NCBI GenBank assembly: GCA_942493055.1
Contig: OW818680.1
Span: forward strand, 5,022,001-5,086,000
From: CAIZQW01 sp942493055
GTDB lineage: Bacteria; Verrucomicrobiota; Kiritimatiellia; RFP12; UBA1067
Direction of reading: 5' to 3'
Length of the DNA stretch: 64,000 nt
This document shows positions 46,401 through 55,212 of the stretch, piece by piece; the first letter of the stretch is position 1, and every line of letters starts with the position of its first letter. The notes below the pieces were generated by a model. That model made no database searches. It worked only from the letters and a program-made list of their open reading frames with translations, and was not told where the DNA came from. A program made the position numbers and the translations under genes.

Positions 46401-46738
46401 TGTGGAAGAAGCCGTTCCGCGTGGACATCGCGTCGGCGGCGCGGCCCGGGAGCAACCGGCTGGAGATCGAGATCGTGAATCAGTGGCCCAACCGCATGAT
46501 TGGCGACGAACAGTTGCCGGAGGACATCGGGTGGCGGGGGCAGTTCGACGCGCGCTGGGGCCAGGGGGTGGACTCCACGAAAGACTGGCCGCAGTGGTTG
46601 AAGGAAGGCAAGCCCTCGCCGACGGGCCGCATTGCGTTCAGCACCTGGCGGCATTTCGCGAAGGACTCGCCGTTGCTTCCCTCCGGCCTGCTTGGCCCGG
46701 TGACCTTGCAAACGGCGGTATCGATTCCGGCCAAGTGA
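43409..46738 (+). CDS. GH106 alpha-L-rhamnosidase
   Basis: About 1109 residues from ATG 43409, chosen because MKHALTLIITLLLAPMLMSATGA is a clean signal peptide; 43397 is an alternative. The family hallmark is near the start: FTTPPESAKPQVFWQWLNGN followed by VTKEGITADLKAM. A beta-sandwich (VRSIRVKIREDRGSGGPVQV) is inserted after the first barrel segment, the barrel continues with CEFDSWEVGAQNWT and HGYGKRIIAAESFTG, and a galactose-binding-like domain closes the protein (VKVNGVDLGILWKKPFRVDI). GH106 enzymes release alpha-L-rhamnose, often from rhamnogalacturonan. It follows the SGNH gene by 26 bases. Confidence 0.87.
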   Translation: MKHALTLIITLLLAPMLMSATGADELEKNFTTPPESAKPQVFWQWLNGNVTKEGITADLKAMHQVGINGALVQTVGMFYPGPMQKMDPQFFDMMEHAAREADRLGMKISMSVSSGWAGCGGPWVKPEQSMQIITFSEVVATGPSTFNGKLPLPPTNYNFYRDIAVWAFPTSADEQDVVTPDNPVSVTTDAPGVDASLLASGAGGGFVEFPSVRGARPYHIQAAFAKPVSVRSIRVKIREDRGSGGPVQVSDDGVNFQTLRNFEIKPMDVAGFVDIYLGDTPVKARFFRLGFTGSFDGNPNVISRIAFSNRLKAPGLLQKAFYQRPHNSHIDTPMLMEKARQRKVGPESIVRRDAMVDLSSALQSDGTLKWDVPPGKWTIVRFGHTSNGELCGGPWNGLDVDKLTPEGVKVGWSGMMQPTIERLGPLVGKTLIRCEFDSWEVGAQNWTPKMAEEFRKRRGYDPVPFLPVITGRVVEAPDCTERFLWDLRRTVSDMIAENFFRPFTELCHRNGMESMVEPYYGPFESMHCGAQVDIPTAEFWQGWDTDSVKMVSSIGHGYGKRIIAAESFTGMPPKHARWEDAPYSMKAFGDQMFCRGINQYYFHCSVHQPWLNRAPGMTLGAYGIHLNRGNTWFAWAGPWMRYLARCQYLLRQGRVLADVAYFCGQNAPVSDRKGNPETPSGYYWDDINTDLLMNHAKVVNGRIVLDSSASYAALVLPPEDPQMTPELLGKIRDLVKDGATVVGARPTCSPSLQDYPACDRRVQALAAELWGDVDGKTVTRHALGKGQVVLGKPLNDVLDGLKVAPDCIMGKDFEFIHLALDVGGDAYFLSNQADQPVRQECSFRVSGKKPELWCPDSGKIEPVPAYTVKGGRVIVPLEFDPSGSLFVVFREPDSTVDHVVTPKQRLIPVGDPVTIEGSWKLSFPPNLGAPESVTLDRLISWPEHADSGVKYFSGTATYEKEIEIPATMLATGSVLWLDLGVVKNLAKVKVNGVDLGILWKKPFRVDIASAARPGSNRLEIEIVNQWPNRMIGDEQLPEDIGWRGQFDARWGQGVDSTKDWPQWLKEGKPSPTGRIAFSTWRHFAKDSPLLPSGLLGPVTLQTAVSIPAK

Positions 46739-46812
46739 CTTGAAAATCAGGATTAATCTATGAACACAAGAAATGCATCCATGCGGCGATCACAGTCAAG
46801 AAAGGCAAGCCG

Positions 46813-49800
46813 ATGATATCCATGACAGAAAAAATGAATGTGCGTGCACTGCTGGTGGCGATAGGGTTGCTGGCTCAGACCGCGGTTTCGGTCTGGGCCG
46901 CAGGGGAAGTCTCTCGCGATCCTAAGGCGCCGGACGATTACCGGAAGGCTGGCACTTGGCTTGATACCATCACAGACTCCTGTGCCGCTAGGGACAAGGC
47001 GGGCGCAGTGGTCAAGCCTCTCCCGAAACAGATGGTCAGCCCGCTCATGCGCGGCAAGGACGAGGCGTATTTGATGACCCTGGATGTCTCCGGGCAGGAG
47101 TACCTGACGTTGCGCGTTTCCGATGGTGGCGATGGCAACGGCGACGGCATTGGCGACACCATCGGCGACGGTATCGGTAAAGAGTACGGAGACGATTTTT
47201 TCGTCTGGGCCAACGCCAAGTTGACGACGGCCGATGGCCAAGAGGTTTGGCTGGATGAGCTCAAGCCAGACGTGTCTATCGTTGGCTATGGGCACTTCAT
47301 TTCCGCTGCGAAAGAGATCATGATCGGGGAAAAGAAATTCCAGCATCAGCTTTACGGCCGCGCCACCAGCAAGCTCTGCTACCGGCTGGATCCGGCGCGG
47401 AAGTTCAAGACCTTTGAGGCCTATGTTGGCATTGAGAAGAAAGCCGGTGGCGGCTCGGTCCAGTTCACGGTCGATAATCTGGATGATGCCGAGGTGCGCA
47501 AGGATTGGCCGTTCTGGAACCAGCTGATGCAGGATTTTCCGGATCAGCGCGGGCTGATCTATGCGGCGTTCGACTGGTGCCGCCAGGACAAATTGGACTT
47601 CTGGATGCCGGCGTCCGTCTTTGAGCTGAAGGCGAAAGAATGCTTGGCGCAGAGTTGGAAAGTGCTGAAGACAGTGGCCACCGCCGGGGGGGATGTCAAG
47701 CAACTGGGTGATAGCCTGAAGGCGCTGGAAGAGACGTTCGCGGGCAAGGACGCTGATTGGAAGCGGCTCTATTTCAAGGTGCATGGCCTGCGCCGAAAGA
47801 TCCTCCTCTCCCATCCCGCCTTGAACTTTGATAAAATTTTGTTCAACTGCAATCCGCCGACCACGTTCAGCCACAACGGCGACCAGCATCTTGGACGTTA
47901 CAGCCGGCTTGGTCCCGGCCTCTCCGTGCTGAGCGACTGGAAGAGCGATAAGCCGCAGGTGAAAGCCATCCTCGAGGGCAAGCTGCCAGCCGGGGCCGTC
48001 CGCAATCCGGATCTCAATTATGACGCGGACAAGGTGGTCTTCGGGTTCTGCGACCATTCGACGCCGTTGCAGAAGCGTTATTTCATCTACGAGGCAGCCG
48101 TCGACGGTTCTTGGGTGCGCCCGCTCACTGGGACGACGCGCGACCCCTTCACCACCTCGAACAACCGCGCCACGGTGGTGATTGAGGACAACGATCCGGC
48201 GTATCTGCCTGATGGCAACATTCTCTTCATTTCCAGCCGCTGCCAGTCGTTCGGGCGATGCCATGCTGGCCGCTACGTTCCGGCGATGGTGCTGTACTCC
48301 TGCGACAACAACGGCGACAACATCCGGCAGCTCTCCTACAACAACGAGAACGAGTACGAGCCGTCCATCCTGAATGATGGCAAGGTTATCTTCTGCCGCT
48401 GGGAATACACGAACCGGAACGAGATGTTTTTCCACAAGCTCTGGCAGTGCCGTCCGGACGGCAGCAACATCAGCCATTACTTCGGCAACGACATGGCCGC
48501 ACCCATGATGATCACCGAAGCCAGGGCGATCCCCGGGACGCGTAAAGTCGTGGCCACCGCCATGGGGCATCACACCTACAGCACTGGCACGACGGTCGTG
48601 ATCGATGTGGACAAGGGCGAGAATGGCGAGCAAGCGATCACGCATATCACCCCGGAGACTTCTTATTCGGAGAGCCAGGGCATGCCCAATCCGCACTACA
48701 GCCATCCGTATCCGATCACCGAGACGTTGTTCCTGGTGTCGCGGGCCAACCACCCTGTGCCGTCTCAGGTAAAAGCCCCGCCAGCGAATGACCGCGGCAT
48801 CTACCTGATCGATGCCGAGGGCAGCCGCGAGTTGCTGTACGAGAATCCGGACGTGGCCTCGGTCTCGCCGATCGCCATCCGCAAGCGCGAGCGGCCGCCG
48901 GTTTTGCCGATGATCCAACTGGCGAAGGATGCCGACGAGACGGCCACGGTCTATGTGCAGAATGCCTATCTGACCCGCAACGATCCCAAGGGACTGATCA
49001 AGCCGGGCTTGATCAAGGCGATCCGGGTCAATGCCCTGGGCGTGCAACCGCGCGCCAAACGCACCGCGCTGAGCCCTGGCGTTCCAGTGGAAATCCCCAA
49101 GAAGGTACTCGGTACCGTGCCTGTCGACGCCAACGGCTCCGCCTTTTTCAAGGTCCCTGCACGGACGTCCTTGCAGCTGCAGATCATCGGCGAGGACGGC
49201 ATGGCCATCCTGACAGAGAAGAGCTTTTTCTATCTCCAGCCAGGCGAGAAGCGAAGCTGTGTCGGCTGCCATGAGCCGGGAGGGGTCACCCCGCCTACGG
49301 GGGACTATGCCAGAGGGATGGAGCCCATGGAGCTGAAGCCGGGTGCCGGTCCGCAATATAAGGGCGGACTCAGCTTCATGCGGACGGTCCAGCCGGTGCT
49401 CGACCGCTACTGCATTTCCTGCCATGGTCTTGATGAGAAGAAAAAAGTCATCTCATTGATCCACGATGGCAAAATGGAATGGCCGCAGTCGTACCAAGAG
49501 CTCGAAAAGCGGGGCGAACACCGTCTCGGTCAACGACACGTCATGTGGTTCGGACGGAATATCAGCCGTCCCTACGCGTACTATGCATTCAGCAACAAGG
49601 CTGCCAAGATGTTGGAGAAGAACCACAGCAACGTGAACATGGACCGCGACAGCTATATGCGTGTAATCGAGTTCCTGGATCTCAATGCCCAGTGCTATGG
49701 CGATCTCTTCCCCAACAAGCTGGAAGAGCGCCAGATCGACGCCAAGGCCCTGGCCGAACTGCGTGTCTATGTCAACGAATTGTTCGGGGAGAAGCTGGCG

Positions 49801-50088
49801 GCGCAGCCGGAGCGCGCCCTGATCAACACGGTGCAGGTTGATGAAAGCCGGATCCTGATGGCACCATTGGCTAGCGCGGCCGGCGGCTGGGGGCAGATCA
49901 AAGGCTGGGCGGACAAGAACGATCCCGGCTTCCAGAAGATGCAGCAACTGGTCGAGAAGTGCATCATCAGCAGCCCAACCGAGAACACCAATGGCTGGGA
50001 ACCGACCTTTGAGCAGGGCGGCGGCGAGAAGTGGGTCGTTGAAGAGCAGCAGAAATACCTGAAGCAGATCCACTCCAAACCAAAATAA
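46813..50088 (+). CDS. HzsA-like dihaem beta-propeller (unfused copy)
   Basis: A 1091-residue exported protein; ATG 46813 has AAAGG 7 bases upstream and the signal continues through ALLVAIGLLAQTAVSVWAAG. The order equals the first 1085 residues of the protein at 22445: NPCBM-like domain, helical segment, propeller (CDHSTPLQ, DNDPAYLPDGNILFISSR), and haem motifs CVGCH (Cys816) and CISCH (Cys867). It ends at EEQQKYLKQIHSKPK without the SGNH extension. An insertion rich in Gly-Asp (DGGDGNGDGIGDTIGDGIGK) sits in the first domain and may bind calcium. The family is related to the hydrazine synthase alpha subunit, but neighbours are glycan enzymes. Confidence 0.8.
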   Translation: MISMTEKMNVRALLVAIGLLAQTAVSVWAAGEVSRDPKAPDDYRKAGTWLDTITDSCAARDKAGAVVKPLPKQMVSPLMRGKDEAYLMTLDVSGQEYLTLRVSDGGDGNGDGIGDTIGDGIGKEYGDDFFVWANAKLTTADGQEVWLDELKPDVSIVGYGHFISAAKEIMIGEKKFQHQLYGRATSKLCYRLDPARKFKTFEAYVGIEKKAGGGSVQFTVDNLDDAEVRKDWPFWNQLMQDFPDQRGLIYAAFDWCRQDKLDFWMPASVFELKAKECLAQSWKVLKTVATAGGDVKQLGDSLKALEETFAGKDADWKRLYFKVHGLRRKILLSHPALNFDKILFNCNPPTTFSHNGDQHLGRYSRLGPGLSVLSDWKSDKPQVKAILEGKLPAGAVRNPDLNYDADKVVFGFCDHSTPLQKRYFIYEAAVDGSWVRPLTGTTRDPFTTSNNRATVVIEDNDPAYLPDGNILFISSRCQSFGRCHAGRYVPAMVLYSCDNNGDNIRQLSYNNENEYEPSILNDGKVIFCRWEYTNRNEMFFHKLWQCRPDGSNISHYFGNDMAAPMMITEARAIPGTRKVVATAMGHHTYSTGTTVVIDVDKGENGEQAITHITPETSYSESQGMPNPHYSHPYPITETLFLVSRANHPVPSQVKAPPANDRGIYLIDAEGSRELLYENPDVASVSPIAIRKRERPPVLPMIQLAKDADETATVYVQNAYLTRNDPKGLIKPGLIKAIRVNALGVQPRAKRTALSPGVPVEIPKKVLGTVPVDANGSAFFKVPARTSLQLQIIGEDGMAILTEKSFFYLQPGEKRSCVGCHEPGGVTPPTGDYARGMEPMELKPGAGPQYKGGLSFMRTVQPVLDRYCISCHGLDEKKKVISLIHDGKMEWPQSYQELEKRGEHRLGQRHVMWFGRNISRPYAYYAFSNKAAKMLEKNHSNVNMDRDSYMRVIEFLDLNAQCYGDLFPNKLEERQIDAKALAELRVYVNELFGEKLAAQPERALINTVQVDESRILMAPLASAAGGWGQIKGWADKNDPGFQKMQQLVEKCIISSPTENTNGWEPTFEQGGGEKWVVEEQQKYLKQIHSKPK

Positions 50089-50143
50089 GGTTTTGGGGAT
50101 ACAAGAAACAGACCTTGAATAAAAATAGAGGAGAACGAAACAG

Positions 50144-53100
50144 ATGAAACGAAACCTATTGAGAGCTGCCATGCTACTGGCAATCATCGCTGTCGGCGCG
50201 AGTGCTGCAGATGCGCCGCTATCCATCACGGATATGCGGACCGAGGGCGTGTGTCAGCCGATGGGAGTCGAGGAGGCTGCTCCCAGATTCTCCTGGCGAT
50301 ATGCAGCGGGAGCAGACGCTCCCCGTGGCTTTCGGCAAAGCGCATTCAGCATTCAAGTCGCTTCATCAGTGGAGAAATTGTCCCAAGGCCAGGCGGATAT
50401 GTGGGACTCGGGAAAGCAAGCAGGGGCCGATACATTGTCGGCGATTTATGCCGGGAAGCCGCTCGCCTCGGCCACGCGTTACTTCTGGAAAGTGACTGGA
50501 TTTGATAGTGCTGGGAAAACATATTCTGCACCGCCGCAATTTTTCGAAACCGGTTTAATGAAAGCGGAAGACTGGGGCGGGGCTCAGTGGATTGGCGCTC
50601 GCAAGGAACGGCCGAAAACCATCCCTGCAAATCTGCAGGGCATGAAGGATTACTCTTTCGAGACTAAGTTTAGGATACTGGAGGGAAGTGCCACCTTCCA
50701 GTTCCGTGCGGCCTACGCATGGCAGAAGGGATATGGGATCAGGATCGAGCCGGGCACGCCGGGTAAATTTATTGTGACCTGCAAAAAGGGCGATAACAAG
50801 AACGAAGTTCTCAAAGAATATCCTGTGCCGAAGTGTGCCACAAACGAATGGCATACGCTTCAGGTGACGCTCAAGGGTGCGGATTTCTGGTTTCGGGTGA
50901 ACGATCAGCCGCTCAATGACGAGCCCCTGCACGATGAAACGTCCAAGGAAGGAACCCTTTCGATGGGGGCGTTTTCCGCGGACCGGAAGCGAGGACTCGC
51001 TCAATTCGATGATTTTAAGCTGACCGTAAACGGCGAAGTGTTCGTTCAGGAAAACTTCGACAACCCGGCGATGTTTGCTTTCCAGGACTGTGTCTTCAGC
51101 AACAATTTTTATTCCAGGGTGAAGGATGGCGTGATGGAGGTCAGCATCATCAATGTCTTTCTGGATCCCAAGGAGGGGCTTGCCGCTCCTTTGTTCCGGA
51201 AACCGTTTTCAATCCAGCCGAAGAAGATTATTCGCGCCAGGGCGTATGTGGCCGGCCTTGGCTACTACACCTTCTGGCTCAACGGAAAACGTCTGGACGA
51301 CTATCTGCTGCAGCCAGGCTTTGCCCGCTATAGCAAGACCGCCTATTACACGGTCTACGATCTGACAGCGCATGTGGAACGCGAGAACCTCCTCGCCTTT
51401 GAACTGGGGCGCGGCTGGTATGGCATGACAACGCCAACCCTATGGGGCGAAACGTTTACCCGTGATTGGATGGCCGAACCTGCATTGCGGTCCCTGGTCG
51501 CCATCGACTACGCGGATGGCACCCGTCAGGTGGTGGTTTCAGATCCCTCCTTCAAGACGGCTCCCGGTCCCATTCTGGTCGACTCCGTCAAGGCCGGCGA
51601 AATTTATGACGCGCGCAAAGAGTTGCCGGGCTGGAACTCGGTTCGCTTCGACGACACGAACTGGAGCCCTTCCGTGATCGCCTCGGGGAATATGCCCTCG
51701 GCCGCTCCGGGATTGACCGCCCAGTTATTCGAGCCGATTCGCGTCGTGGAGTCGCTTGCCCCAATCAGCATTGAAAAAATTGAAAACGAAGCCGATGCGT
51801 GGCTGGTTGACTTCGGCACGAACATGGCCGGCACGGTCGAGCTGAAGCTGCGCGGCGAACCTGGCCAAAGAATCCGCATCAGCTATCTTGAGAAAATCAC
51901 TCCCGACGGCTGGAGAGGCCGGTGGAACAATTTTGGAGCCCAGGATACCGGGAGTTTTCAAATGGATATCTTTTTGGCCAAGGGCGGTGCCGAGGAAATC
52001 TTCCAGGCGCGTTACAGCTATAAAGGCTTCCGCTATCTGCGGGTTGAAGGCTTCAAGGACAAGCCTTCGCCCAGCCAATTCATTGCCAAGGTGTTCAACA
52101 GCGATATGGCTGATGTCGGCGAGTTCCGCAGCTCCAGCGAGTTATGGAACAAGATCTGGGAGGCTGGCAGACGGTGCATTCAGAGCAACATGCATTCGAT
52201 TCCCACGGATTGTCCCCAGTGGGAAAAACTTGGCTGGACCTGCGATGACGCCTCTCCCTACTACGCCATGGCGTTCAACTACGATCTGCGGAAGCTCTAT
52301 GAAAAGCGCCTGCAGGATTATGCGGATGACATTTCAGCCGACGGAAAGATCAGGAATTGTATCCCTGGGTCTTGGGCCAAAGGCGAGGATCCGGCCTGGG
52401 TCGGCAGCTATGTCAACCTTACGTGGAAGCATTACCAGACGTATGGCGACCGGCGCATGATCGAACGCCATTTCGACAATTTGAAGCTCTACATGAGCAC
52501 GCTCATCAAGGAGGGGCAGGCCAGCGAGAAGCCGCCGCTGCTGACAACGCCGCGCAAGGCCTTGGGCGATTGGGTCCATCCGGATGGAGGGAACATTCCG
52601 CCTGAAGGGGCGCTGATCTATCACAATCTCTTCTTCTTCAAATACGCCCGCCAGATGGCAGAGCTGGCAAAGGTGATCGGACGTACTGAGGACGAGACGT
52701 TCTACACAACCCTGGCCGCAGATTTGAAAAAGCGGTTCAACGAGCATCATTTCGATGAAAAGGATGGGTTCTATTACTCCACAAACCGCGCGCCCGGTTT
52801 ACGCCAGTCACCGCAGGCCATCGCCCTGACACTTGGCCTTGTGCCTGAGGATAAAATCGCTGGCCTTGTTGATCGCCTGGTGGAGGATATCCAGCAGCGG
52901 CGAAAAGGACATTTCTGGGTGGGCATCCTCGGCATGGAGGCGATCGCCGATGCCCTCTGCGAGAACAGGCGGGCCGACGTGGCGTATGCGGCGCATCTCA
53001 GAGATGTCGGCCCCAGCCTCGGGAATATGATTCGCGAGGGGGCCACCACGCTTTGGGAGGATTACTCGATCAGAAACGCACGCTCCCTCAATCACAAGAT

Positions 53101-53518
53101 GTTCGCCACCCCGCTCGGTTGGATGGCCCGATACGTTGCGGGTCTGCATGTCGAAGGGGTAATGGGTGAAGGACCGGGATTCCGCAAGGCTGTGATTGCT
53201 CCGTATCCAGTCCCGGAGCAAATTAAGTTTGCCCAACTCGACTACGATTCCCCAATGGGACGATATCACAGCGGCTGGCGCGTGATTGACAACGGCATGG
53301 CGTATGATATCGTGGTTCCCCCCAACGCCACAGCCCTCTTCCGTCTTCCTCTGCTCGGGAAAAAGGATGCGATCGTCAGCGAAGCAGGAAAGATTCTTTG
53401 GCAGAACGGGAAGCCGGCAGAGAAAGTGGATGGTGTTTCCACGCCGGTGCAGGAGAATGATCGGCTAGTGTTTACATTGGGTTCCGGGAGCTATTCCTTC
53501 CTGGTGAAAGGTAACTGA
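50144..53518 (+). CDS. GH78 alpha-L-rhamnosidase with inserted concanavalin-like domain
   Basis: An 1124-residue exported enzyme; the ATG follows GAGGAGA and the signal is MKRNLLRAAMLLAIIAVGASA. The N-terminal fibronectin-like region (EEAAPRFSWRY) is followed at about residues 165-310 by an inserted beta-sandwich (YSFETKFRILEGSATFQFRA) like laminin-G/DUF1080-type lectins. The rhamnosidase N-domain (FWLNGKRLDDYLLQPGFARY, LGRGWYG) and barrel follow. The active-site motif is canonical: IPTDCPQWEKLGW with Asp689 and Glu694. Late motifs are FWVGILGMEAIADAL and LNHKMFATPLGWMARY. It ends the operon begun by promoter E and differs from the GH78 at 18016 in inserted module and motif. Confidence 0.9.
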   Translation: MKRNLLRAAMLLAIIAVGASAADAPLSITDMRTEGVCQPMGVEEAAPRFSWRYAAGADAPRGFRQSAFSIQVASSVEKLSQGQADMWDSGKQAGADTLSAIYAGKPLASATRYFWKVTGFDSAGKTYSAPPQFFETGLMKAEDWGGAQWIGARKERPKTIPANLQGMKDYSFETKFRILEGSATFQFRAAYAWQKGYGIRIEPGTPGKFIVTCKKGDNKNEVLKEYPVPKCATNEWHTLQVTLKGADFWFRVNDQPLNDEPLHDETSKEGTLSMGAFSADRKRGLAQFDDFKLTVNGEVFVQENFDNPAMFAFQDCVFSNNFYSRVKDGVMEVSIINVFLDPKEGLAAPLFRKPFSIQPKKIIRARAYVAGLGYYTFWLNGKRLDDYLLQPGFARYSKTAYYTVYDLTAHVERENLLAFELGRGWYGMTTPTLWGETFTRDWMAEPALRSLVAIDYADGTRQVVVSDPSFKTAPGPILVDSVKAGEIYDARKELPGWNSVRFDDTNWSPSVIASGNMPSAAPGLTAQLFEPIRVVESLAPISIEKIENEADAWLVDFGTNMAGTVELKLRGEPGQRIRISYLEKITPDGWRGRWNNFGAQDTGSFQMDIFLAKGGAEEIFQARYSYKGFRYLRVEGFKDKPSPSQFIAKVFNSDMADVGEFRSSSELWNKIWEAGRRCIQSNMHSIPTDCPQWEKLGWTCDDASPYYAMAFNYDLRKLYEKRLQDYADDISADGKIRNCIPGSWAKGEDPAWVGSYVNLTWKHYQTYGDRRMIERHFDNLKLYMSTLIKEGQASEKPPLLTTPRKALGDWVHPDGGNIPPEGALIYHNLFFFKYARQMAELAKVIGRTEDETFYTTLAADLKKRFNEHHFDEKDGFYYSTNRAPGLRQSPQAIALTLGLVPEDKIAGLVDRLVEDIQQRRKGHFWVGILGMEAIADALCENRRADVAYAAHLRDVGPSLGNMIREGATTLWEDYSIRNARSLNHKMFATPLGWMARYVAGLHVEGVMGEGPGFRKAVIAPYPVPEQIKFAQLDYDSPMGRYHSGWRVIDNGMAYDIVVPPNATALFRLPLLGKKDAIVSEAGKILWQNGKPAEKVDGVSTPVQENDRLVFTLGSGSYSFLVKGN

Positions 53519-53612
53519 ACGTGGGCAGCGCTTAGTTTAGTAGTGAGTAAGCCTGCCGGACCGACCGACGGTGCGGTTCAACCACATAGGTTTAAAGTTA
53601 AGGATGAAATAC

Positions 53613-53809
53613 TTTTTCGCGAAGATCGCTATTAGGTGCTTGCACGGAAAGCCCCGCGAGTGGCGGAATACCGCCAGGGCTTATCTCGTGCAAGCACCTG
53701 ATTGTCATGCAACATTGACTCTGGGTGAAGGACGAGCTGTGCCTCCCGTGTATTCACGGGCTTGCGTAGGCACGCCGTCCTTCACCCAAATTGCGCTCTT
53801 TGCGAAAAA
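53613..53809 (+). repeat. 197-bp twin-hairpin element, left copy
   Basis: Ends are imperfect inverted repeats (TTTTTCGCGAAGATCGC and the complement of GCGCTCTTTGCGAAAAA). Inside are two large hairpins: the first with 13-bp arms AGGTGCTTGCACG/CGTGCAAGCACCT and an apical TGGCGG-AATA-CCGCCA, the second with 12-bp arms GGGTGAAGGACG/CGTCCTTCACCC, then GTGCCT/AGGCAC and CCCGTG-TATT-CACGGG. An inverted, roughly 88% similar copy is at 57771-57967. No transposase is inside. It resembles a MITE-like or REP-derived unit. Confidence 0.75.
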
Positions 53810-53851
53810 TCCTTCCATCCTTGGTCAATCAGTTACCCACTTAAGGAGAGC

Positions 53852-55210
53852 ATGAAACGAAAAGGATTTGCAATCGGTTTGTTGGCGCTAGCCACGATGT
53901 TTATTGTTGAGGGCGCAAGGGCTGCTGATCAGGTGGCGTTACTGATCAGCCCTGCAATCCATGGCGCATTGAAGCAGGAGATCAAGCAATACAAGGAGGA
54001 CGTCGAAGCACGTTTTCCGGTGAAGCTGAATATTGTCGAAGGCAAATGGAAAACACCTCTGGAGATACGCACTGATATCAAGCGCCTTCATACAGACAAA
54101 GGCGTCTCCGGTATCATTCTGGTCGGCGCGCTGCCCATGCACCGCTTCTTCATGCACGAGCATGCTAACCCCAATCCGCTCTACTATGAAGACTTCGACC
54201 TCGTATTCGTCGACAGAAATATGGATGGCTTCGACGACGTTTACCTTGCCAAGCCGCAACTCAAGGTCTGGGTCGCCAACATCCGCGCCTGCGAAAAGGA
54301 GAGGGATGACGACATCCCCGGACTGCGCAAATTCTTTATCAAGACGCACAATTACTATACAGGCAAGGCTGTGCCCGAACTCCGGACACTCCTCTTCAGC
54401 TCATCGGATTGGTCCGGGACGGGGGACTGGTTCAGGAGGCGCGGCGGCACCAAGTTTTCAGCGCGGGAGGACATTACCCTGCTGGAGGGGAAAGCATGCA
54501 CGCTCAATGCGGCGCGAAAGGCCTTTAAGAAACATAGCTACACGCTCACGTACGTCGGGCTTCATTCCGATGAAACCGGTCAAGCCATGGAAGACGAGGA
54601 TCTCATGTCGCAGGAGATTGCCGACCTGACGACTGGCTCGCTCATCACCATAAACTCGGGTTGCTTCTCTGCAAACTGGACCAAGAACGATGATGAGAAG
54701 AGCGGCTTGAATTGCGCGCTGAGCTGGGTGTTCGGGAAGCATCTGGGGCAGGCAGTGGTCGCCCAGGTCCGCAGCGGCGGAATCGGTTTCGACAATCTTA
54801 TTTACGCACGCCTGCGAGCTGGTGATTATCTCGGCAAAGCCTATCTTCCGAGCAAGCAAGCTCACGAGCTAGAAGCCTCCCCGGGCGATCACACACCAGG
54901 CGACGTCGTTTCGGGTAATCTGCTGATCGGGAACCCATTCCTGGTACTCAAGCCCGTGAAAAGCGATTCTCTCCGACTGGTGATCAAGAGCGCTGTCTAC
55001 GGTGATTTCGAAAATAACGTCGTGACCAACGTGACGCAGCAGGTGGCTGACTGGGTCGATAACAACACGCTCAAGGTTGAGATTCCCAACGATGATTTTG
55101 GCGACCCTGCAAATGGCATCGTGAAGCAGTTGAAAGTCGACTACACGTTTGACGGCAAAGAAAAATCCAAGACGGTGAATGACGGCAAGACGCTGAAGAT
55201 CGATGGGTAA
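53852..55210 (+). CDS. Exported C25/caspase-like cysteine peptidase with DUF3395-like tail
   Basis: A 452-residue protein; ATG 53852 follows AAGGAGAG and begins a signal peptide (MKRKGFAIGLLALATMFIVEGARA). A clan-CD-like core contains GVSGIILVGALP and the probable His-Cys dyad, YVGLHSDE (His238) and TINSGCFSANW (Cys271), arranged as in gingipain-type C25 peptidases. The last about 80 residues (SAVYGDFENNVVTNVTQQV, then a GDP and YTFDG pattern) resemble DUF3395, a domain found in some bacterial and eukaryotic proteins; this second call is tentative. It lies inside the island between inverted repeats and converges with the toxin gene, with only two bases between stops. Confidence 0.6.
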   Translation: MKRKGFAIGLLALATMFIVEGARAADQVALLISPAIHGALKQEIKQYKEDVEARFPVKLNIVEGKWKTPLEIRTDIKRLHTDKGVSGIILVGALPMHRFFMHEHANPNPLYYEDFDLVFVDRNMDGFDDVYLAKPQLKVWVANIRACEKERDDDIPGLRKFFIKTHNYYTGKAVPELRTLLFSSSDWSGTGDWFRRRGGTKFSAREDITLLEGKACTLNAARKAFKKHSYTLTYVGLHSDETGQAMEDEDLMSQEIADLTTGSLITINSGCFSANWTKNDDEKSGLNCALSWVFGKHLGQAVVAQVRSGGIGFDNLIYARLRAGDYLGKAYLPSKQAHELEASPGDHTPGDVVSGNLLIGNPFLVLKPVKSDSLRLVIKSAVYGDFENNVVTNVTQQVADWVDNNTLKVEIPNDDFGDPANGIVKQLKVDYTFDGKEKSKTVNDGKTLKIDG

Positions 55211-55212
55211 GT

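Noticed and set aside
46760..46816. An 18-codon frame before the propeller gene ending in an ATGA overlap with its start
   Set aside because: It lacks a ribosome binding site and related leaders at the other propeller genes, so a leader peptide cannot be supported.
46753..49425. A minus-strand open frame of 890 codons antisense to the haem-propeller gene
   Set aside because: The plus-strand protein has clear homologues and domains. The antisense frame is a by-product of GC-rich third positions and reads as low-complexity His/Arg/Val-rich sequence; similar antisense frames lie at 23828-24994 and 692-1654.
22445..50088. True hydrazine synthase (anammox) function
   Set aside because: Only the alpha-subunit-like middle domain and haem motifs are present. 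No beta or gamma subunit, no hydrazine dehydrogenase, and the neighbours are glycan enzymes.
53641..53656. A sixth TGCAC operator within the left twin-hairpin element (TGCACGGAAAGC)
   Set aside because: There is no partner half-site 21 bp away and no -10 at the expected offset; the sequence is explained by the hairpin arm.
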